Source: Sphingobacterium mizutaii (GTDB lineage: Bacteria; Bacteroidota; Bacteroidia; Sphingobacteriales; Sphingobacteriaceae). From it: a stretch of DNA of 64,000 bases. This document shows positions 33,212 through 41,783 of this stretch, one piece after another (position 1 is the stretch's first letter; the number at the start of each line of letters is the position of its first letter). The notes below the pieces were generated by a model. That model saw only the letters and a program-made list of their open reading frames with translations, was not told the origin of the DNA and did no database searches. The stretch is from contig NZ_LT906468.1 in NCBI RefSeq assembly GCF_900187125.1, forward strand, positions 1,674,001-1,738,000. Reading direction: 5' to 3'. The position numbers and the translations under genes were made by a program.

Positions 33212-33841
33212 ATGGATTCAATCAACGCTACAAATGATGTAAAGAAAAAAGCCATTATCAATGGCGTGATCTTAGGGGTTATTTCCCTTGTTCTTTCCAT
33301 TATTTCCCTTTATTTCTCGAAAACAGCTACATCGATCGTCACTTCATCGGTGGTCAATATATTCGTTAGTTATGTCGTTTTCTTAGCCATTGCCGTATTT
33401 TTTATATTGCAATTGAGGAAAGCGAACGGCGGATATTGGGATTTCACCACTGCATTGAAGAATATCTTCATTATGTTGGCCATTACGGCTGCGATTGGCC
33501 TTATCGGCATCAATATTTTCAATTTGGTCTATCCTAACCTTCAGGTAGAAGCAATTGAGAACACCCAAAACTTGACCATTGAAATGATGGAGGCTAATAA
33601 TTTGCCTGATGAGCAGATTGATGCGACCTTGGAATTGTTAGATCAGCAGAAAGAGGCCCTAGGCTCTTTGTCGATCGGACAGGTTTTGAAAGGTTTGGCT
33701 GTGTCCCTACTTTTATACTTTGTATTGGCTTTGATTTTTGCGGCAATCTTCAAAAAAGAAAAGCCAATGTTCAAGCCTGTAAGCAGTTCGGATGAAGCAC
33801 ATCCTTGGCAAAATACAGATAACAACGATAATAACGCTTAA
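33212..33841 (+). CDS. DUF4199 family membrane protein
   Basis: A 209-residue inner-membrane protein with four hydrophobic helices, three in the first 105 residues and one near 160-183. A soluble loop lies between (about 105-155, including NNLPDEQIDATLELLDQQKE). It has the DUF4199 layout: a K-A-I-I-N-G-V first helix and GGYWDFTTALKNIF between helices 2 and 3. The function is unknown. It is the third gene of the pyrC-like operon and is followed by a hairpin at 33864-33891 and then a glycosyltransferase gene. Confidence 0.85.
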   Translation: MDSINATNDVKKKAIINGVILGVISLVLSIISLYFSKTATSIVTSSVVNIFVSYVVFLAIAVFFILQLRKANGGYWDFTTALKNIFIMLAITAAIGLIGINIFNLVYPNLQVEAIENTQNLTIEMMEANNLPDEQIDATLELLDQQKEALGSLSIGQVLKGLAVSLLLYFVLALIFAAIFKKEKPMFKPVSSSDEAHPWQNTDNNDNNA

Positions 33842-33863
33842 CAAACGCTAACGTTTATATGAT

Positions 33864-33891
33864 AAAGGTATCATCCAAAAATGATACCTTT
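33864..33891 (+). terminator. Hairpin between the DUF4199 gene and the glycosyltransferase genes
   Basis: A perfect 11-base stem (AAAGGTATCAT with ATGATACCTTT) and six-base loop, followed by a mixed T-rich tract only. It may be a partial terminator; the next gene starts 15 bases on. Confidence 0.5.
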
Positions 33892-33905
33892 GTTCTTTAT
33901 TCATT

Positions 33906-34856
33906 ATGGACATTTCAGTAGTAATACCTTTATACAACGAGGAAGAATCACTTCCTGAATTGACGGCTTGGATTAAGCGGGTCATGGATGCCAATAATTT
34001 CACTTACGAAATCGTTATGGTTGACGATGGGAGTAAGGACAGTTCTTGGAAAGTGATCAAGGGCTTGAAGAAAGAGAATGAGAATGTTATAGGTATCCGT
34101 TTTAGACGGAACTATGGGAAATCTGCAGCGCTGAACGTTGGTTTTGCGGCTGCTGAAGGCGATGTCGTGATTACCATGGATGCTGACCTTCAAGATAGTC
34201 CTGATGAGATTCCTGAGCTTTATGACCGTATCAAGAACCAAGGTGCAGACCTGGTTTCGGGATGGAAGAAAAAGCGCTATGATCCATTGACCAAAACCCT
34301 TCCTACCAAATTGTTCAATTCCGCCACCCGTAGCATGTCAGGCATTGATAACCTGCATGACTTCAACTGTGGCCTGAAAGCCTACAAGAAGGATGTGGTG
34401 AAGAGTATTGAGGTCTATGGTGAGATGCACCGCTATATCCCTGTGTTGGCTAAATGGGCGGGTTTCAGCAATATCCAGGAGCAGGTCGTTCAACACTATC
34501 CACGTAAGTATGGTACCACTAAATTTGGTCCGGGACGTTTTGTGAAAGGTTTCCTGGATTTGATGTCCATATTCTTTGTGGGTAAGTTTGCCAAAAGGCC
34601 GATGCACTTTTTCGGGCCCTTAGGTGTGATCAGTTTCTTGTTAGGATTCTTTATTACCATCTGGTTGATCTGCGAAAAACTGATGAGCATCGCCAATGGT
34701 ACCGTTTATAGAAATGTGACCGACCAGCCTTTGTTCTTTTTGGCATTGGTTGCCATCATCATTGGATCACAATTATTCCTGACAGGATTTGTTGCCGAGC
34801 TGGTATCGCGCAATGGTTCCGATCGGAATAAATATCATGTAGACGAAGTCATCTAA
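33906..34856 (+). CDS. Glycosyltransferase family 2, DPM/GtrB-like
   Basis: A 316-residue protein. The GT-A domain (1-210) begins ISVVIPLYNEEESLPELTAW and has the nucleotide-sugar DxD-type site ITMDADLQDSPDEIPEL near 95-111 and FNCGLKAY near 153-160. Two membrane helices follow (about 234-257 and 273-298). It belongs to the polyisoprenyl-phosphate sugar transferase group that makes undecaprenyl-phosphate-linked sugars for cell-envelope glycans. It lies one base before a second GT2 gene in the same frame direction, so both may work on the same glycan. Confidence 0.9.
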   Translation: MDISVVIPLYNEEESLPELTAWIKRVMDANNFTYEIVMVDDGSKDSSWKVIKGLKKENENVIGIRFRRNYGKSAALNVGFAAAEGDVVITMDADLQDSPDEIPELYDRIKNQGADLVSGWKKKRYDPLTKTLPTKLFNSATRSMSGIDNLHDFNCGLKAYKKDVVKSIEVYGEMHRYIPVLAKWAGFSNIQEQVVQHYPRKYGTTKFGPGRFVKGFLDLMSIFFVGKFAKRPMHFFGPLGVISFLLGFFITIWLICEKLMSIANGTVYRNVTDQPLFFLALVAIIIGSQLFLTGFVAELVSRNGSDRNKYHVDEVI

Positions 34857-34857
34857 T

Positions 34858-35868
34858 ATGTTTTTTTCAATTATCGTTCCTCTCTATAACAGGCCAGTTG
34901 AGATCAAGGAAATGCTCAGTTCTTTGTTGGACCAGACCTACAAGGAATTCGAGGTCATCATAGTGGAGGATGGGTCGAAAAATAAAGCAGAACATATTGT
35001 AGATAAGTTCAAGGACAAGCTCGACATACAGTATTTCTTTAAGGAAAATGAAGGTCAAGGCTTTGCCAGGAACTATGGTTTTGAAAGAGCAAAGGGTGAT
35101 TTCTTTATTGTTTTTGATTCTGATATCATTGTTCCTGAGGATTACCTACTGAAGGTAATCGAGGGGATTGAAAAAGATAAATTGGACGCCTTTGGTGGGC
35201 CAGATGCCGCACACTCTTCCTTTACCGCCATACAGAAAGCAATCAGCTATTCGATGACCAGTCCGTTTACAACGGGGGGCATCCGTGGCAATAAAAACCA
35301 TGTCGGTCAATTTCATCCTCGGAGTTTTAACCTGGGGGTCAGCCGTGAAGTATGGGAGAAAACGGGCGGGTTTAAATTGTCCCGTCGTTCAGAAGATATT
35401 GAATTCAGTATCCGGATGATCAATGCTGGATTTAAGGTTGGCTTGATCCCTGATGCATTTGTATACCATAAACGAAGAACGAGCTTTGCCCAGTTCTATA
35501 AACAGACTTATAATTTTGGGAAGGGAAGGATCGATATCTACTGTCTTTACCCGAAAGAATTAAAGCCTGTGCATGCCTTGCCTGCCGTATTTGTGTTGGG
35601 TTTGGCGTTCTTGCTCATGATCGATGTCATCAATCTGTTGACCATGGACGAGATTTATTTTTTGCATATTTTGGGCCTGATCGGTAATTCATTCCTTGCA
35701 ATCTATACCATTTTACTTTTTCTGCATGCCTTGGTCAGTACCAAGAGACTAAAGGTTGCCTTCTTATCGGTGATTGCAGCTTATACGCAGTTGATCGCGT
35801 ATGGATCTGGCTTTTTGAGCCAATATGCCCATAAATTTATTACGAATAAAAAGGCTGCAAAGAATTGA
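34858..35868 (+). CDS. Glycosyltransferase family 2
   Basis: A 336-residue protein. The GT-A domain starts FFSIIVPLYNRPVEIKEMLS, with DxD-like FIVFDSDIIVPEDYL near 82-96 and the acceptor-side RRSEDIEFSIRM near 179-190 (ED motif). Two hydrophobic segments come near the C terminus (about 245-265 and 275-295), so it is membrane associated. It starts one base after the stop of the first GT2 gene. The sugar and acceptor are unknown; the gene pair points to envelope polysaccharide or lipid glycosylation. Confidence 0.88.
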   Translation: MFFSIIVPLYNRPVEIKEMLSSLLDQTYKEFEVIIVEDGSKNKAEHIVDKFKDKLDIQYFFKENEGQGFARNYGFERAKGDFFIVFDSDIIVPEDYLLKVIEGIEKDKLDAFGGPDAAHSSFTAIQKAISYSMTSPFTTGGIRGNKNHVGQFHPRSFNLGVSREVWEKTGGFKLSRRSEDIEFSIRMINAGFKVGLIPDAFVYHKRRTSFAQFYKQTYNFGKGRIDIYCLYPKELKPVHALPAVFVLGLAFLLMIDVINLLTMDEIYFLHILGLIGNSFLAIYTILLFLHALVSTKRLKVAFLSVIAAYTQLIAYGSGFLSQYAHKFITNKKAAKN

Positions 35869-35909
35869 TAAATTCCTGAGGCTTTGTTAAATTGTGAGGA
35901 GGAGATAAT

Positions 35910-36182
35910 ATGATTTCATTAACTCAAGGAAGTTTAGATAAATTAGAGACACTGTTCAGTGATCTTGGCTATAAATTGCGCTATGAGAAAGGTTCATTTA
36001 GGACGGGAGCATGTGTTCTACAGAACGCTAGAGTAGTCGTAGTGAACAAATTCTCTACGGTTGATATGAAAGTGGTTTCTTTATTGCAAATCTTGGAAAC
36101 CATGGAAGTGGATGAGAGTTTGATCCAAGAAAAGTTAAAGGCTTTTTACCAGCAAATAAAAAAGACAAAAATTACGGTTTGA
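35910..36182 (+). CDS. Conserved hypothetical small protein
   Basis: A 90-residue protein with a helical start (LDKLETLFSDLGYKLRYEKG), a beta strand ACVLQNARVVVVNKFS and a helical tail rich in lysine. The family is known only from Bacteroidota. Unusually for this genome it has a clear Shine-Dalgarno sequence, GAGGAGGAG, seven bases before its ATG. Its TGA overlaps the TTG start of the metallo-hydrolase gene that follows, so both are translated together. Confidence 0.75.
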   Translation: MISLTQGSLDKLETLFSDLGYKLRYEKGSFRTGACVLQNARVVVVNKFSTVDMKVVSLLQILETMEVDESLIQEKLKAFYQQIKKTKITV

Positions 36183-36946
36183 GAGTAACATTTTTAGGTA
36201 CAGGAACCTCGCAGGGAGTTCCGGTTATTGCATGTCCATGTGAAGTCTGCCATTCGGAGGATAATCGAGATAATCGCTTGCGTTCTTCGATTTTGATAGA
36301 ATACAATGGCTATACCGTCATTGTAGATACAGGACCTGACTTTAGGTACCAAATGTTGCGCCAAGAGGTCAAACGCCTGGATGCGGTATTGATGACCCAT
36401 TCCCATAAGGACCATATTGCTGGTCTAGATGATGTTCGTGCATTCAATTACCAACAACAGCAATCTATCCCTATCTATTCCAATAAGGCTACGCATGATG
36501 CGCTGAGGAAAGAATTTTATTATGCCTTCAGTGATTATAAATACCCTGGTGTGCCACAACTGGAGCTCGAGGAGATCTTTGCTGGACAGGCTTTTGAGCT
36601 ATACGGGAAATCAATCTTGCCGATTGAGGTGATGCACTATAAAATGCCAGTTTTGGGATTCAGGATCGATAATTTTGCCTATATCACCGATGCCAAGACT
36701 ATATCTGAAGAAACCTTTAAGTTATTAGAAGGTGTGGAGGTATTGGTGTTGAATGCCCTACAGCGAGAACCCCATATTTCGCATTTGACTTTGGAGGAAG
36801 CTATTGAAGTTTCCAATCGAATTAATCCCAAAAAAACCTACCTTACCCATATTTCACATCGCTTCGGCAAACATGTGGAGATCGAAGCCATGTTACCGGA
36901 TGGAATTTATGTGTCTTACGATCAGTTAGTTATTGATTTGTTATAA
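36179..36946 (+). CDS. MBL-fold metallo-hydrolase, PhnP-like
   Basis: A 255-residue protein that starts at TTG overlapping the previous stop (TTGA); the N terminus RVTFLGTGTSQGVPVIACPC is where the family begins. Zinc ligands: CPCEVC near 19-24 (structural), THSHKDHIAG at 73-82 with H74, H76, D78 and H79, a D in AYITDAKTI, and HISHRFG at the end. It resembles PhnP/YcbJ phosphodiesterases that cleave cyclic phosphate or nucleotide esters. The substrate is not evident from the neighbours. Confidence 0.88.
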   Translation: MRVTFLGTGTSQGVPVIACPCEVCHSEDNRDNRLRSSILIEYNGYTVIVDTGPDFRYQMLRQEVKRLDAVLMTHSHKDHIAGLDDVRAFNYQQQQSIPIYSNKATHDALRKEFYYAFSDYKYPGVPQLELEEIFAGQAFELYGKSILPIEVMHYKMPVLGFRIDNFAYITDAKTISEETFKLLEGVEVLVLNALQREPHISHLTLEEAIEVSNRINPKKTYLTHISHRFGKHVEIEAMLPDGIYVSYDQLVIDLL

Positions 36947-37049
36947 AAAAAATTGTCTGTTTAAAACAATTTGTTTGAATGGCTTGTTTATCCTAATGAA
37001 AATTGAATCATTGAATAAACTATTTTACAAAACACAAATTTTAACTACT

Positions 37050-37202
37050 ATGGGAAATATTTTGTATTTAATCGCAGTTATTCTTGTCATCATTTGGGCA
37101 ATTAGCTTCTTTGGAGGTTATGCTACTGGTGGTATTATTCACATCCTATTGGTAATCGCCATTATTGTGATATTATTGAGAATAATCAGAGGTAACGCTT
37201 AA
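37050..37202 (+). CDS. lmo0937 family small membrane protein
   Basis: A 50-residue protein, MGNILYLIAVILVIIWAISF then FGGYATGGIIHILLVIAIIV, two helices with a GGYATGGIIH turn, ending LLRIIRGNA. That is the whole length of lmo0937-type proteins, thought to be stress-induced. An open frame back to 36933 adds 39 unrelated residues and I reject that start. It overlaps the convergent ispD gene by 17 bases. Confidence 0.85.
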   Translation: MGNILYLIAVILVIIWAISFFGGYATGGIIHILLVIAIIVILLRIIRGNA

Positions 37203-37890
37203 TTTTATTAAATAATTGTTGAGCAATGGCTATGTCTTCTTCAAAGGTAATCTTCAGGTTCTGTTGGTCACCTGGGAGTAGGTATAAGTTGTTGCTCAAC
37301 TTTTCTACCACAGATGCATCATCCGTAAAATAGTTTTCTTCAGGCTGCTCGTAGGCTTCAATCAATAGATTGCTCATAAAGAGCTGCGGAGTCTGCACCA
37401 ACCAGACCATTTGCCTATCCACGGCATGGTTTTGATCCTGATTGCCCATCCTGACCGAATTTGTGCTCTGTACCGCAGGGATCACCGCCGGTTTATCCAC
37501 ATTGCAAGTCGAATAAAGCTCATCAATCAATTTACTGCTCACCATAGGCCTAGCACCATCATGTACGGCGATTTTGCTCTCTTGGCTGAGCTTAGGGCTT
37601 CCTTTAATAAATTCAATTCCATTCTTTACGCTCTGGAACCTGCTGTTTCCACCTTTTGTCACTTGGTGAGGGATATGGAAATCAAATTCTTTGCAGAGTT
37701 CATCCCAAAGGGCAAACATTTGTTCGGAAAGGACGAGGACAATTTGCGGATTGGACTGTGAAGCCGCAAATTTCTCCAGGGTATGCATCAGGATGGGTTT
37801 TTCATCCAATTGCAGAAATTGCTTAGGGAGATTTCCTCCGAGCCTAGAGCCTGTTCCGGCAGCAACGATGATGACAAAATGGGTAGACAT
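37186..37890 (-). CDS. ispD: 2-C-methyl-D-erythritol 4-phosphate cytidylyltransferase
   Basis: A 234-residue enzyme of the MEP isoprenoid pathway, converting MEP and CTP to CDP-ME. It has VIIVAAGTGSRLGGNLPKQF near 6-25 (the P-loop-like CTP site with R16 and K23), the IAVHDGARPMVS region near 106-117 (D109-R112), VIPAVQSTNSVRM near 137-149, and VWLVQTPQLF near 163-172. Length fits. It lies downstream of queA on the same strand with a terminator between them, and overlaps the small lmo0937-type gene at its 3' end. Confidence 0.94.
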   Translation of the reverse strand: MSTHFVIIVAAGTGSRLGGNLPKQFLQLDEKPILMHTLEKFAASQSNPQIVLVLSEQMFALWDELCKEFDFHIPHQVTKGGNSRFQSVKNGIEFIKGSPKLSQESKIAVHDGARPMVSSKLIDELYSTCNVDKPAVIPAVQSTNSVRMGNQDQNHAVDRQMVWLVQTPQLFMSNLLIEAYEQPEENYFTDDASVVEKLSNNLYLLPGDQQNLKITFEEDIAIAQQLFNKIKRYL

Positions 37891-37935
37891 AGCTTCAATA
37901 TAGCGTTTAATAGAACAAAGTAAATAAAAAGGAAT

Positions 37936-37966
37936 AAAAAACGCAGGTCATTGACCTGCGTTTTTC
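37936..37966 (-). terminator. Intrinsic terminator after queA
   Basis: AAAAACGCAGGTCA pairs with TGACCTGCGTTTTT around a minimal loop, with A/T tracts on both sides. It lies 20 bases after the queA stop and is close to symmetric, so it can act in both directions. Confidence 0.7.
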
Positions 37967-37985
37967 TTATTTAAGGAGTGATTTA

Positions 37986-39035
37986 TTAAATAATCAACAT
38001 AGCGTCTCCATAGCTATAGAAACGGTATTTCTCTTTAACTGCTACCTCATAAGCATTCATGACGTTTTCATACCCAGCAAATGCTGCAATCATTACCAAA
38101 AGGGTTGATTGCGGAGTATGGAAGTTGGTGATCATCGAGTTAGCAATGCTGAAATCATAAGGAGGATAGATGAACTTGGAAGTCCAGTCATTTGCTGCTT
38201 TCAAATGTTTGTCGGCAGAAACTGAGGATTCGATAGCACGCATAGAGGTGGTACCTACAGCACAGATCTTGCGCTTGTTATCGATACCTGTATTGACGAT
38301 GCGAGCAGCTTCTTCAGAAATGATGAACTGTTCAGAATCCATTTTATGTTTTGTTAAATCTTCTACTTCAACCGTACGGAAAGTACCTAGACCCACGTGA
38401 AGCGTAACTTCGGCGAAATCTACACCTTTCAGTTCCAGGCGTTTCATCAATTCGCGTGAGAAGTGCAATCCTGCAGTAGGAGCAGCAACAGCACCTTCAT
38501 TTTTTGCGTAAATGGTTTGGTAACGGAATTTATCTTCAGGAGTTGCTTTTCTTTTGATGTATTTAGGAAGTGGAGTTTCCCCTAAGATTTCGATGTTCTT
38601 ACGGAACTCTTCATCAGTGCCATCAAATAAGAAACGGATAGTACGACCACGTGAGGTGGTATTGTCCACTACTTCAGCGACCAATAGATCATCATCACCG
38701 AAATAAAGTTTGTTACCAACACGGATTTTACGAGCAGGATCAACCAAAACATCCCAAAGGCGCAATTCTTTGTTAAGCTCTCTCAACAAGAATACTTCGA
38801 TCGTCGCTCCAGTTTTCTCTTTATTGCCATACATACGAGCAGGGAAAACCTTTGTGTTGTTCAAGATCATGACATCTTTATCATCAAAATAATCCAGAAC
38901 ATCTTTGAAGATCTTGTGTTCGATTTTTCCACTATCGCGGTGTAAAACCATTAAACGAGATTCATCTCTTTGTTCTGAAGGTTCAGATGCTAGCAATGAC
39001 TCTGGAAGATTAAAGTTGAATTGAGATAATTTCAT
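37986..39035 (-). CDS. queA: tRNA preQ1(34) S-adenosylmethionine ribosyltransferase-isomerase
   Basis: A 349-residue enzyme of queuosine synthesis that adds the epoxycyclopentane ring from SAM to preQ1 in tRNA. Motifs: [20 protein letters not shown] near 10-29, [17 protein letters not shown] near 55-71, [18 protein letters not shown] near 181-198, [18 protein letters not shown] near 211-228, and [20 protein letters not shown] near 300-319. Length and order are full family length. It is monocistronic on the minus strand with a terminator; no other que genes lie in the window. Confidence 0.95.
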   Translation of the reverse strand: MKLSQFNFNLPESLLASEPSEQRDESRLMVLHRDSGKIEHKIFKDVLDYFDDKDVMILNNTKVFPARMYGNKEKTGATIEVFLLRELNKELRLWDVLVDPARKIRVGNKLYFGDDDLLVAEVVDNTTSRGRTIRFLFDGTDEEFRKNIEILGETPLPKYIKRKATPEDKFRYQTIYAKNEGAVAAPTAGLHFSRELMKRLELKGVDFAEVTLHVGLGTFRTVEVEDLTKHKMDSEQFIISEEAARIVNTGIDNKRKICAVGTTSMRAIESSVSADKHLKAANDWTSKFIYPPYDFSIANSMITNFHTPQSTLLVMIAAFAGYENVMNAYEVAVKEKYRFYSYGDAMLII

Positions 39036-39302
39036 GTTATTCTACTGATGTATTATGCCCTCTAGCCTTACTGGGGCTAGATTTTAAAAAGGCTTACAAA
39101 ATTACGAAATTAAAAGCTAATTATTCCCTTTTTCTTGTATTACAACAATTTAATGATAATATCCGGTAAAATCATGTAGCTATGACTGTACATTTTAGGA
39201 CATGTTCAAGCGAATTTATTTAATAACATTGATTTCTATAAAATATATTGTAATTTAAAACTGACATTTACACTGTCTATTACCTATTTAGATTAATTTT
39301 TT

Positions 39303-41762
39303 ATGACAGATACAACAAAGAAGGGCGATTTTGCAAATGATTTAATACCTAACCCTGACACACTAGATGATGGAATCCATCACGTAAATAATCCAGTTCT
39401 CGACCTTCCTAATATTGAAAAGCTTTATCTAACAACAGTTAAAGGCTATACACAAGACCGAAATGCATTTTATTTTTCGGACGGTCGCTCGAAAGTGGAA
39501 GTGAAAGTTTTCTCCGAGGATATCATCCGCGTACGGTTGGCCCCAGAGGGTTCATTTTTGGTGGATTTTTCCTATGCCATCAGTTTCAAAGAGGATAACT
39601 ATGTGAGTTATGAACTTTTGGAAGATGACGAATATTACAAAGTAAAAACTAATTCAACAATATGCTTGATCCGTAAATCGGATTTTACCATTTCCTTTGC
39701 CGATACCAATGAGAAGGTATTAAACAAAGACCATTCGCCAATGCACTGGGAAGAGAATGTGGATTTTGGTGGCTATTATGTCTATTGTTCTAAGGAAGCA
39801 GCTGCTGATGAAGCTTTTTTTGGATTGGGCGATAAAGCGACCAACCTGAACTTGAGAGGTAAAAGGGTGCGGAACTGGAATTCCGATACCTATTCCTATG
39901 CATTCAACCAAGATCCGCTCTATAAAACTATCCCATTTTATATGGGTGTGACGGAAGGTAAAGCTTATGGGATTTTCTTTGATAATACCTTCAAGACTTA
40001 TTTTGATTTTGCAGCAGAACATCAGGATCAAACCAGTTTCTGGTCTGAAGGTGGTGAACTGCTATACTATTATATCCAAGGACCGAAAATGATGGATGTG
40101 GTAAAACGCTATCATAAACTGACGGGTACCCATTATATGCCGCCGATGTGGGGCTTAGGTTACCATCAATGTAGATGGAGTTACTATCCGGAGAATAAGG
40201 TTCGTGAGGTTGCCTACGAGTTCAGAAAAAGGGAGATTCCATGTGATGCGATCTATTTAGATATCGATTATATGGATGGCTACCGTTGTTTTACTTGGAA
40301 CAAACGCTATTTCCCCGATCCGAAAAAGATGATTTCTGATCTAAATGCGAATGGCTTTAAAACTGTGGTGATGATTGATCCAGGGATCAAGGTGGATGAT
40401 AGCTATTGGGTTTTCAAGCAAGGTCAAGAGAACAATTATTTCTGCCGTAGGGGGGATGATTACTTTATGGAAGGCTTTGTATGGCCGGGAAGATGTCAAT
40501 TCCCAGATTTTACAAATCCGGAGGTAAGGTCTTGGTGGGGTACTCTGTACAAAGGTCTGGTTGAGGATGGCGTTGCAGGATTTTGGAATGACATGAATGA
40601 GCCAGCGGTATTTGGAAGAGGAACTTTCCCGAACGATGTAAGGCATCAATTTGAAGGCCATCGTGGTTCACACCGTAAAGCACATAATGTTTATGGTATG
40701 CAGATGGTGCGTGCGACCTATGATGGTTTAAAGAAGTTATATAAGAATAAACGTCCGTTTACCATTACCCGTGCGGCCTATGCCGGAACACAAAGGTATT
40801 CATCGGTATGGACGGGTGATAATATCGCAACGTGGGAACATTTGCGAATCGGGACCTTGCAGTTACAGCGTCTATCCGTATCGGGACTTTCATTCTGTGG
40901 AACTGATATTGGAGGCTTCACTGGTGAACCTGATGGTGAATTGTACACACGTTGGATGCAGTTTGGGGTATTCTCGCCCTTTATGCGTGTCCACTCAGCA
41001 GGTGATACCCGCGATCGTGAGCCTTGGAGCTTCGGTCCAGAATGGGAGGCCATCTGTAAAAAGTTTATTGAGTTGAGATACAAGTTGTTACCGTATATCT
41101 ATTCAACATTTTGGTTGCAACACAAATATGGCGAACCTATCTTAAGACCTGTAGCCTTAATGGAGCAGGAAAAAGCGAAGAACATGGTTCGTGAGGAAGA
41201 ATTTGGTTTTGGAAATCAATTGTTGGTTTCGCCAGTTCTTCATCCAGGTCAGCAGAACAAGATCGTTTACTTGCCTGAGGGAACTTGGTACTACTATTTT
41301 GATAACAGTTTTTATGAAGGAGGTCAGGAATACACCATAGATACACCATTGGATGAGATGCCATTCTTTGTTCGCGGTGGGTCGATTATCCCTGAATATC
41401 CAGTTATGCAGTTTACTGGAGAGCGTAGGGTTGAGTCATTACGATTGAACCTGTACTATTCAGAAGGTGAACATGCATCCTACCTATATTCCGATCATGG
41501 AGAAACCTTTGCCTATGAACAAGGTGTTTATGTGGAGAAGAATTTTATTGCAAGCTGTGATTCCAAGCAGGTCAGTTTAATACAAGGAGAGGAAGGACTG
41601 TATACTCCATATTACAGTGATTTCCACTTGTACCTGATCGGTTTACCGTTTGAGCCAAAACAAATTACAGTTGATGGAATGAAAGCTGCTTTGCAAAAAG
41701 ATGAGCAGGGGAATAGTTTTATTAAATTAGAGAGAGATTTTAAAAAAGTAAACATACAATAA
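39303..41762 (+). CDS. Glycoside hydrolase family 31 alpha-glucosidase
   Basis: An 819-residue cytosolic enzyme (no signal peptide) that releases glucose from alpha-glucans. The GH31 order is seen: N-terminal beta domain (1-240), MWGLGYHQCRWSYYPE near 281-296, IYLDIDYMDGYRCFTWNKRYF near 318-338, the nucleophile in FWNDMNEPAVFGR with D430, acid/base in VWTGDNIATWEHLRIG with D506, and FCGTDIGGFTGEPDGELYTRW near 531-551. A C-terminal beta domain with DUF5110-like strands follows. It heads the glycogen operon and ends 21 bases before glgB, suggesting a role in glycogen turnover. Confidence 0.93.
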   Translation: MTDTTKKGDFANDLIPNPDTLDDGIHHVNNPVLDLPNIEKLYLTTVKGYTQDRNAFYFSDGRSKVEVKVFSEDIIRVRLAPEGSFLVDFSYAISFKEDNYVSYELLEDDEYYKVKTNSTICLIRKSDFTISFADTNEKVLNKDHSPMHWEENVDFGGYYVYCSKEAAADEAFFGLGDKATNLNLRGKRVRNWNSDTYSYAFNQDPLYKTIPFYMGVTEGKAYGIFFDNTFKTYFDFAAEHQDQTSFWSEGGELLYYYIQGPKMMDVVKRYHKLTGTHYMPPMWGLGYHQCRWSYYPENKVREVAYEFRKREIPCDAIYLDIDYMDGYRCFTWNKRYFPDPKKMISDLNANGFKTVVMIDPGIKVDDSYWVFKQGQENNYFCRRGDDYFMEGFVWPGRCQFPDFTNPEVRSWWGTLYKGLVEDGVAGFWNDMNEPAVFGRGTFPNDVRHQFEGHRGSHRKAHNVYGMQMVRATYDGLKKLYKNKRPFTITRAAYAGTQRYSSVWTGDNIATWEHLRIGTLQLQRLSVSGLSFCGTDIGGFTGEPDGELYTRWMQFGVFSPFMRVHSAGDTRDREPWSFGPEWEAICKKFIELRYKLLPYIYSTFWLQHKYGEPILRPVALMEQEKAKNMVREEEFGFGNQLLVSPVLHPGQQNKIVYLPEGTWYYYFDNSFYEGGQEYTIDTPLDEMPFFVRGGSIIPEYPVMQFTGERRVESLRLNLYYSEGEHASYLYSDHGETFAYEQGVYVEKNFIASCDSKQVSLIQGEEGLYTPYYSDFHLYLIGLPFEPKQITVDGMKAALQKDEQGNSFIKLERDFKKVNIQ

Positions 41763-41783
41763 CTAGCTAAAAACCACTATACT

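Noticed and set aside
36933..37049. 39-residue N-terminal extension of the lmo0937-type protein
   Set aside because: The added part is unrelated to the family, whose full length is about 50 residues starting at 37050.
37936..37966. Riboswitch upstream of ispD
   Set aside because: The hairpin is a simple symmetric terminator after queA with no conserved aptamer features.
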